This document shows, in pieces, positions 8,934-14,965 of a DNA stretch of 14,965 nucleotides. A program made the position numbers and the translations under genes. Position 1 is the first letter of the stretch. Every line of letters begins with the position of its first letter. The notes below the pieces were generated by a model. The model saw only the letters and a list, made by a program, of their open reading frames with translations, searched no databases and was not told the origin of the DNA. The stretch covers positions 1-14,965 of the forward strand of contig JADJSZ010000078.1 of the NCBI GenBank assembly GCA_016711405.1, read 5' to 3'. The DNA is from Candidatus Hadersleviella danica (GTDB lineage: Bacteria; Chloroflexota; Anaerolineae; Promineifilales; Promineifilaceae).

Positions 8934-11217
8934 GCTGGCAATGGCCGCTTGGCCGGTAAAGCCCGCCATCGTTGGGGGGGGTTTTTTGGTGCAGGTAAAG
9001 GGTGAAGTTGTTTTGGGTTAGGAGCGCGGCGGTGCGCTCCAAGAGGGTTACATTTTGCCAAACTCCCCCGCTGAGGGCAACTTCGTGGAGGGCGTGTTGG
9101 TGGCGGCCGACCACACACGCCTCGAGGGCGAGGTGGGCGATGCTGTTGTGGAAGCGGGCGGCAATGCGCCCAAGGCTGACCCCTGCCCGCCAATCGGCGA
9201 CCACGGCCGCGACCATCTCTTGCCACACCCACACCCCCCGTGCCGGGTCAGGGTAGAGGGGATAACGGCCGTTTTCGCTCTTATCCACGGCCGCCTCCAG
9301 CAACATGGCCGCCTGCGCCTCATAATTGACGGTTTGACGTAGCCCAATCAACGCCGCCACCCCATCAAACAGCCGCCCCATGCTGGAGCTGAGCGGGGCG
9401 TTGAGACCCGGTTGGAGCTGATGGGCGAGGACGGGCAGGTAGGGCAAACGGCCGTTGTGGTGGGCGTATTGCACGGGAGGCAAATCATCATCCCACGAGA
9501 TGCCTGCTTGGTGGAGCAGAGAAAGTGCCATGCGCCACGGCTCGCGGGTCGCTTTGTCGCCACTGGGCAGGCGAAAATAGTCGAGGTGATACGGCCGTTC
9601 GTACCCCGCATAGTCGGCCACCAGCAGTTCCCCGCCCCAAATCGCCCCATCAGGGCCATATCCTGTACCATCGAAGGCAAAGGCCAGCACGGGTTGGTGG
9701 CCAAGGTGGTGGTGTTCGGCCATGCAGGCGGCGATGTGGGCATGGTGGTGCTGAATCCCAATGGCGGGCAACCCCTCCGCTTCGGCTCGTGCCAAAATGT
9801 AGCGGGTGGCCAAATAGTCGGGGTGCAAATCGTAGGCAAACCGCTCAGGCGTAACCCGAAAGAGCTTTTGCAAATGGTCTACCCCTTGCTCGAACGATTG
9901 CCATGTCTCGTAATTCTCGAGGTCGCCAATGTGGGGGCTGAGGAAGGCGTAACGGCCGTGGGTGAGGCAAAAGCTGTTTTTTAATTCGCCGCCACCCGCC
10001 AGCAGGGGGGGGGCATCCCACGGCAGTTTGAGGGCGGAGGGCGTACCCCGTGCCGGCGCAGGGTGAAGAAGTATATCGCGGCCGTCACCCGTGCCACAGA
10101 ATCATCGCAACGGGTTTGGATGGGGCGATTGTGCAGGAGCAGGGCATCGCACAGGGGAGCCAGCCGTGCTCGTGCCTCGTCGTTGTCGGTCACAATCGGC
10201 TCTTCGCTCAGGTTGCCGCTGGTCATCACGAGGGCGGTGGGGAAGGTGGGGGATGGTTCCAGCAGGAGGTAGTGGAGCGGGGTGTAGGGCAACATCAGCC
10301 CCAACTGGTTTTGCCCCGGCGCACAGGCTGGGGCGATGGGGCAAGCTGGCTGTTTATAGAGTAGAACAATGGGGCGTTCGCGGCTGGTCAGCAGGGCTTC
10401 TTCGGCCTCGTTAAGTTGGCAAAATTGGGATGCCGTTGCGCTGTCGTAGACCATCAGGCGAATGGTTTGTCTACCCGCAGTTTGCGGCGGCGCAATTCGG
10501 CCACGGCCGTCTCGTTCAACCCATCACACGCCAAATGAAAGCCCCCTAAGCCTTTGATGGCCAAAATTTTGCCCTCGGCCAGCATCTGCCGTGCCGCTTG
10601 CAGGGCATCTTCCCCCTCGAGGAGAGGGGCATGGCCTGTTTCCAGCCACAGATGGGGGCCGCAGGTGGGGCAAGCCACGGGCTGGGCGTGGAAGCGGCGG
10701 TCGAGGGGGTGGCGATATTCGGTGGCGCAGGCGGGGCACAACTTAAAGCTGGCCATCGTGGTCAACGGCCGGTCATATGGAATATCTTGAATGATGGTGA
10801 AGCGGGGGCCGCAGTTGGTGCAGTTGATGAACGGGTAACGGTAACGCCTGTCTTGGGGGTCGAATAGCTCCCGCAGGCAATCGTCGCACAGGGCTATATC
10901 GGGCGAGATGGGTTGAAATGCGCCCGCCACGGCTTGGGAGGGGATAATCTCGAAGGTGGTGGCGCCGTTGGGGGGGGCAAGGGGGCGGCCCGTCAGGCTA
11001 TCTGTGTGGGCAAGGGAGGAGCTTGGCTTGCAGGTCGTGCAAAGGAAGGTGTCGAGCGCGGCCGTTGACCCATTGAGAGCCATTTCCACCCCCAGCGGAG
11101 TTGTTGCGTACCCAGCCTGTTAGCCCGTGTTGCTGGGCAAGGCCGTATACAAAGGGCGGAAGCCCACCCCTTGCACTACCCGGTGATGTGAATGGCGCGG
11201 CTGGTTAATTCATCCAT
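8928..11217 (-). CDS. hypF: Carbamoyltransferase HypF, frameshifted
   Basis: HypF moves the carbamoyl group from carbamoyl phosphate, via carbamoyl-adenylate, to the HypE C-terminal Cys. About 763 codons, full length. Domain order in translation: acylphosphatase (GVVQGVGFRPFVYGLA after correction, about 11185-11130), two zinc fingers of C-x2-C-x18-C-x2-C (CDDC...CTNC, CPAC...CPTC, about 10900-10660), YrdC-like domain (GLGGFHLACD, MTSGNLSEEP), then Kae1-like domain with the metal motif HHHAHIAAC and DGTGYGPDG. Frame breaks are near 11175 (two), 11096, 10454, 10050 and 8965; after the last, the ending TGQAAIASR leads to TAG at 8928-8930 inside the repeat. The ATG at 11215-11217 has no Shine-Dalgarno because the GTGAAAA repeat occupies its leader. 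Confidence 0.93.
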
Positions 11218-11293
11218 GAAGTGAAAGGTGAAAAGTGAAAAGTGAAAAGTGAGGCGCAAATCACGTCCTACTTTTTACCTTTTACTTTTTACT
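11218..11293. repeat. Inverted heptamer-repeat spacer (GTGAAAA / TTTTTAC)
   Basis: The whole protease-hypF spacer is a tandem heptamer array in two opposing arms: GTGAAAA units at 11221-11252 and TTTTTAC/CTTTTAC units at 11269-11293, around a 16-base centre. The arms match except for one transition per unit (G:T wobble in + strand RNA, A:C in the operon mRNA). The outer end of the right arm supplies the stop TAA of the protease gene (11289-11291), and the left arm abuts the hypF ATG. Confidence 0.85.
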
Positions 11294-11738
11294 GACTGTC
11301 TGTATCGCTCACTATTTTTTCTATGTGGGCGTAGAGCTGGGGCAGGGCGGCCGTGACGGCGGGGGAGAGGGTTTCTTCGTGGCCGAAGGATGCGCCTGTG
11401 ATGGTGAAGAGGTGGGCGGTGGGGGCACGGCCGTAGAGCGACTGGGCCATGTGCAACAACCCAGCGGGGGTGTAGGTGTGGGTGAATAAGTGCCCCTCGC
11501 CGTTGTGGGGGGCGAGGGGGTGGCAGGTGATTTGGCCGGGAATGCCTACGGCCGTGGCATCCACAAATAGAACTTGCTCAAACTGGCTCATGGTCTCGGC
11601 CAGTTCGGGGGTTAGCTGGTGGCAGAGGAGGGTGGTAGCGGCCGGATACTGTTGGGAGAGTATCTCGGCCGCGACCCACCCCACCCCATCATCCCCGCGC
11701 AACGGGTTGCCATACCCGATTAGCAAAAGCTGGGGCAT
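11289..11738 (-). CDS. hoxW: Hydrogenase maturation protease (HoxW-like, M52 family)
   Basis: Nickel-dependent endopeptidase of the HyaD/HybD/HoxW family that removes the C-terminal tail of the hydrogenase large subunit after nickel insertion. 149 residues, intact. The N-terminal GYGNPLRGDDGVGW contains the conserved Gly-Asn and nickel-sensing Asp; LFVDATAVG carries the second metal-binding Asp, and a His near HLFTIT is the likely third ligand. It starts with ATG at 11736-11738, seven bases after the hoxH stop (11746-11748), and so is co-transcribed with its probable substrate. The name hoxW rests on this position. It ends in the heptamer repeat. Confidence 0.92.
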   Translation of the reverse strand: MPQLLLIGYGNPLRGDDGVGWVAAEILSQQYPAATTLLCHQLTPELAETMSQFEQVLFVDATAVGIPGQITCHPLAPHNGEGHLFTHTYTPAGLLHMAQSLYGRAPTAHLFTITGASFGHEETLSPAVTAALPQLYAHIEKIVSDTDSQ

Positions 11739-11745
11739 AAGCGAG

Positions 11746-13169
11746 TTACCCGCGCTGAACCTCGTCCAGCAGTTCGCCCGTGGGGCTGAGCAGTTGCACG
11801 GCGAGGGGCATTTGCCCAAAGGCGTGGGTGGAACAACTCAGGCAGGGGTCAAAGGTACGAATGACGGCCTCGACCCGGTTGAGCATCCCTTCTTGGATTT
11901 TGTGCCGCGCACGAATGTTTGCCGGCCACTTGGAACACCCCTTTGTTCATGGCCAGGTTGTTGTTGCCCGTGGCGATGACCAGGTTGCCCATGTGATGAG
12001 GCCGTTTTTGTCAATCTTGTAATGGTGCAAGAGCGTGCCCGTGGGCGCTTCCGACATGCCCATCCCCTCAAAGTGGTTGGGAGCGGCAAAAGCCCGTACA
12101 TGGTCGCTCAGGATATCGGGTCGTTTAGCAGTTGCGGATACGTTCGATGCAGTACAGAATTTCGATGAGGCGGGCGTAATGGTACTGGTAGGAACTCAGC
12201 ACCGCACCCCGTTGCAACATGCGAAACTCAGCCCACTCCTGGTCGGCCAGTTGGGTGCCCACGCGGGAGATAATGTTCATGCGCGCCAGTGGCCCCACGC
12301 GGAAGATGCCATCGGGGTAGCCCATCGGCCGGTAGTAGGGCGATTTCAGGTAGGAATCTGGCTCCACCGCTTCGGCCAACCACTGCTGGTACCTTTCTGG
12401 CGGCAGTTGGTCGGCCACGATTTCGCCCACCGCGTTCACAATGCGGATGTTGCGCCGTACATGGAGAGGCGGCCAATCTTGGTGTGACCATGCCCATAAA
12501 CAAGGTGGGGAAGTTGGCAAGGTGCGAATCTCGGCGTCAAAGGAGCCGAAAATGCCTTTGTACCAGTCCAAAGTACGCCAAAATGCGCTGCCGGGCATCC
12601 GGGATTTGGGCCAGGATAATGTCGCGGTGCTCTTCGCTGAGCGGGTTACTGACGCCACCAGGCACGATCCAGGCAGGGTGAATCCGTTTGCCCCCCAGCA
12701 GTTCGATGATGGATTGGCCGAATTTGCGCAGGGCGATACCGTCCTGGGCGAGTTGGGGCATGTTCGGCCACGCCAAAGAGATGGCGTTTGGCGGGGTCGG
12801 CATCCATGCCCAGCACCAAGTCGGGTGAGGAGAGGTGGAAGAAGCTCAGGGCGTGGGATTGCGCAATTTGGGCGAGGTTCATAATGCGCCGCAGGTTACG
12901 CGCCGTGCGCCGGCACCTTCACCGCCAGCAACGGCATCGCAGGCCTTGCAGGAAGCAATAAGGTGGCTGACGGGGCAAATGCCGCAAATACGGCCGGTCA
13001 GAGGAGGGCATTTCATAAAACGGACGTCCTTCGGTCATCTTCTCAAACCCCGGAACTGGGTCACATGGAAGCGGGCATCTTCCACTTGCCCCTCATCATC
13101 TAAATAAATGGTAATTTTGCTGTGCCCTTCAATGCGGGTCACAGGGTCTATCAGAATGGTTTTGCTCAT
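11746..13169 (-). CDS. hoxH: NAD-reducing hydrogenase large subunit HoxH, frameshifted
   Basis: Catalytic [NiFe] subunit of a group 3d bidirectional hydrogenase. The about 475-codon span is the family norm, so no large part is missing. The N-terminus MSKTILIDPVTRIEGHSKI leads to the L1 nickel motif RICGICPVSH (about 12990-12960). The middle shows FFHLSSPDLVLGMDADPAKR and HPAWIVPGGVSNPLSEEHR; later come SYLKSPYYRPMGYPDG and the L2 motif DPCLSCSTHA (about 11860-11830), followed by a tail of about 24 residues for the maturation protease to cut. ATG 13167-13169 has AGGAG nine bases upstream. Frame breaks lie near 13055, 13010, 12935, 12770, 12570, 12530, 12460, 12130 and in 11900-12000; all motifs survive, so sequencing indels are the simplest cause. 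Confidence 0.94.
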
Positions 13170-13188
13170 ACGATTTTGCTCCTAGGGG

Positions 13189-13378
13189 CTACACGCCAAA
13201 CCTTGTTTTGCCTGTCATATCGGGTATCCGGGAACTCTTTTAAGTCTACCAAGGGGCTGTAAACAAGGTCTAATAAGGGGGCTAAGTCCAACAACCGCTC
13301 GTCAATATCCAAAAAGGACATATGACAACCCGAACAGCCATCCAACCAAACAGTGGCTAATTTTGCTTTGTCACTCAT
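13189..13378 (-). pseudogene. hoxY: Hydrogenase small subunit HoxY with internal deletion
   Basis: HoxY carries the proximal [4Fe-4S] cluster beside HoxH. The N-terminus is clear: KLATVWLDGCSGCHMSFLDIDERLLDL to VDLKEFP, with the first two cluster cysteines (C-x2-C). The usual C-terminus IPDMTGKTRFGV then follows in another frame, ending at TAG 13189-13191. Only 190 bp remain of the usual roughly 540, so about 350 bp are missing at a junction at 13228-13232. The lost part holds the other two cluster cysteines (the GDC and PGCPP regions of the family). Read without correction, the ORF runs to 13166 with an unrelated tail. Start ATG 13376-13378 has GAGGAG overlapping the hoxU end. It is either a real deletion, which would inactivate the enzyme, or an assembly collapse. 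Confidence 0.85.
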
Positions 13379-13390
13379 TGTTTACTCCTC
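13379..13390 (-). promoter_or_regulatory. hoxY ribosome binding site inside the hoxU stop
   Basis: In the mRNA, GAGGAG forms the last two hoxU codons, followed by the TAA stop, three bases and the hoxY ATG. Termination on hoxU therefore places the ribosome at the hoxY start, a sign of coupled translation. Confidence 0.7.
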
Positions 13391-14047
13391 GCGCATGAGG
13401 CGCAGGTAAGGCAACCAATCACGCCGTTTTTCCATCTCGCCGGCCGATTTTCCTTTGCTGACCAACGCCCCTGTGGGGCAGACTTCGACACATTTGCCGC
13501 AACTGGTGCAGGTTAACGAATTGCCCCAATCTTCATTCAGGTCGTGGATGATGCGGCTGTTGATGCCACGCCCCATCACCCCTTTGGTGCCTGCCCATTC
13601 GATTTCGCCACAAACGCGCACACACCGTTGGCACAAAATGCACCGGTTGTGGTCCATAATGTAGTCGGGGTGAGACGCATCCACGGCCACGCTGGGGTTG
13701 AGATAAGGGACTTCGACATGGGTGAGACCCGTTTTAGCGGCCAGATATTGCAAATCGCAATGCCCATTGGACACACAAACGGAACAAACATGGTTGCGCT
13801 CCGAGAAGAGCATCTCCAAAATCATCTGGCGATAAGAGCGTATCTGTGGGGAAGTGGTATTGACCTCCATACCTTCTTCGGCGTAGGTCATGCAGGCGGG
13901 TTGGAGCCGATTGGAGCCTTTGACTTCCACCAAACAGAGGCGACAGCCGCCATGTTCGGATAACCCTTCCATGTGGCACAACGTGGGGATGAAGATGCCG
14001 TTTTCCTGCGCCAATTGCAGGATGGTTTCATCTTCCCGTGCGGCCAT
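13382..14047 (-). CDS. hoxU: Hydrogenase diaphorase Fe-S subunit HoxU
   Basis: HoxU is the NuoG-like subunit linking HoxF to HoxY with several Fe-S clusters. Intact reading frame of 221 residues from the ATG at 14045-14047. The N-terminal [2Fe-2S] ferredoxin domain shows TLCHMEGLSEHGGCRLC and PAC; then CSVCVSNGHC with upstream His (His-Cys3 site), and two C-terminal [4Fe-4S] motifs, CILCQRCVRVC and CTSCGKCVEVCP. The family's first strand (VKTLKIDGID) is encoded in frame just upstream, to about 14077, but no in-frame start codon is visible there. The true start is thus probably upstream and hidden by an indel; the usual length is about 235-240. Its stop overlaps the hoxY ribosome site. Confidence 0.95.
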   Translation of the reverse strand: MAAREDETILQLAQENGIFIPTLCHMEGLSEHGGCRLCLVEVKGSNRLQPACMTYAEEGMEVNTTSPQIRSYRQMILEMLFSERNHVCSVCVSNGHCDLQYLAAKTGLTHVEVPYLNPSVAVDASHPDYIMDHNRCILCQRCVRVCGEIEWAGTKGVMGRGINSRIIHDLNEDWGNSLTCTSCGKCVEVCPTGALVSKGKSAGEMEKRRDWLPYLRLMREE

Positions 14048-14058
14048 ATCAATGCCAT

Positions 14059-14965
14059 CTATTTTGAGCGTTTTGACGCGTGTGCTGTTTTGCGGTTTTG
14101 AGGCACTGGGCCGGCCTCCAACATGATCGCTTCGGGGAGGACCGGCGGCATCGGCCGGTCATCCACCAACCGCTCCAGGTATTCCTGGCGGAAATAGCGC
14201 AGGGTGCTGACGACAGGATTGGGGGCGTGGGATACAGCCGCCAGATGGGCCGCCGGTCTGGATGGCCTTAACCTGATGACCACCGGGAATGCCGCCGCCG
14301 ATGTCATAGATAATTTCACGCAAGGGGATGCCCATCGGCACTTCAATGAGACCGGTATTGACGATGGAACCGGCCAGGGCAAATACTTTTGTGCCTTTGC
14401 TCTTGTCGGTTCCCAGGCGAGCGTACCAGTCGCCGCCGTTGCGGACGATGGGAGCGATGTTGGCGAAGGTTTCCACGTTGTTGATGAGGGTGGGTTCACC
14501 CCACAGACCTAATTCGGCGGGGTAGGGCGGCCGCGGCCGCGGTTGGCCTCGTTTGCCTTCCACGGAGGCGATGAGGGCGGTTTCCTCACCACAGACAAAC
14601 GCTCCTGCACCCAAGGCGGATCTGGACCTGGAAGTTAAAGGTTGTGCCGCAGACGCCACTGCCCAGCGCCCCCAGCTTGCGGGCCTGAATAATGGCCTTC
14701 TTGAGGCGGGCCACGGCCAGCGGATATTCGCCGCGCACGTAGATGTACCCTTTGTCGGCCCCGACGGCATACCCGGCGATGGCCATACCTTCCAAAATGC
14801 GGTGTGGGTCGCTTTCCAGGACACTGCGGTCCATGAACGCGCCAGGGTCCCCTTCGTCAGCGTTGCAGATGACGTATTTGCGCTGTTTGGCGTCGGCTTT
14901 GGCGACGGTGACCCATTTGAGGCCAGTGGGGTAACCACCCCCGCCGGGCCGCGCAAACCGCTGCG
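14059..14965 (-). CDS. hoxF: Hydrogenase diaphorase subunit HoxF, partial, with internal deletion
   Basis: HoxF (NuoF-like) holds FMN and the NAD(H) site. The start lies beyond the window. Visible after frame correction: LRG-GGGYPTGLKW (FMN loop, about 14960-14920), CNADEGDPGAF, GAFVCGEETALIASVEGKRG, PTLINNVETFANI, and the SLBB region up to GGPSGGCIP at about 14229-14250. The next residues are already the family's C-terminal APNPVVSTLRYFRQEY (from 14226). About 120 residues are missing at 14227-14231, among them the MGSGG loop and the ESCGKCTPCR cluster-binding motif expected there. Other frame changes occur near 14945, 14925, 14835 and 14615. The stop at 14059-14061 overlaps the hoxU coding start. 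Complex I NuoF is the alternative, but HoxU/Y/H follow directly. Confidence 0.88.

Noticed and set aside
13166..13230. Unrelated C-terminal tail on HoxY as a novel fusion
   Set aside because: The other frame over the same bases gives the standard HoxY ending TGKTRFGV, so the tail is a frameshift artefact of the deletion junction.
11750..14965. Hox segment as a separately transferred island because ACGGCCGT is absent there
   Set aside because: A gap of similar or greater length without the octamer also occurs inside gltB (1410-5861), so absence over 3.4 kb is not informative; CGGCCG cores do occur there.

Overview
The window holds two gene blocks that face each other. On the + strand (about 52-6204) is a glutamate synthase operon, gltB then gltD. 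On the - strand (14965 down to 6331) is a bidirectional NAD-reducing [NiFe]-hydrogenase operon with its maturation genes, read right to left: hoxF (cut by the window edge), hoxU, hoxY, hoxH, a hydrogenase maturation protease (hoxW-like), hypF, hypC, hypD, hypE. The two blocks converge on a 126-bp spacer (6205-6330) that holds a hexamer repeat and a palindromic MITE-like element. No tRNA, rRNA, CRISPR array or transposase gene was seen.

The DNA is GC-rich. The HoxFUYH plus Hyp set is a group 3d hydrogenase, as found in facultative or phototrophic bacteria. From remembered protein similarity the host is most likely a Chloroflexota (Anaerolineae-like) bacterium, but this is a weak inference, and Cyanobacteria-like or other hosts cannot be excluded without searches. 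GltBD assimilates ammonium by making two glutamates from glutamine and 2-oxoglutarate with NADPH. HoxFUYH exchanges electrons between H2 and NAD(H). HypF/C/D/E build the Fe(CN)2CO group and the protease trims HoxH once nickel is in place. HypA, HypB and HoxE are not in the window.

The reading frames are badly broken. gltB alone needs more than a dozen frame corrections, and gltD, hypE, hypD, hypF, hoxH and hoxF need some too. Several repairs are single-base losses in homopolymers that restore invariant motifs, so most breaks look like uncorrected sequencing indels rather than gene decay. Separately, hoxY and hoxF each carry a large internal deletion (roughly 350 bp each) that keeps both gene ends but removes Fe-S cluster ligands.

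Two non-gene patterns stand out. First, four intergenic spacers are filled by short tandem repeats, three of them arranged as inverted arms with a different repeat unit each time; in three cases the repeat itself supplies the upstream gene's stop codon. Second, the palindrome ACGGCCGT is strongly over-represented (13 copies counted by eye, under one expected), in all three codon phases, in the manner of the cyanobacterial HIP1 octamer.
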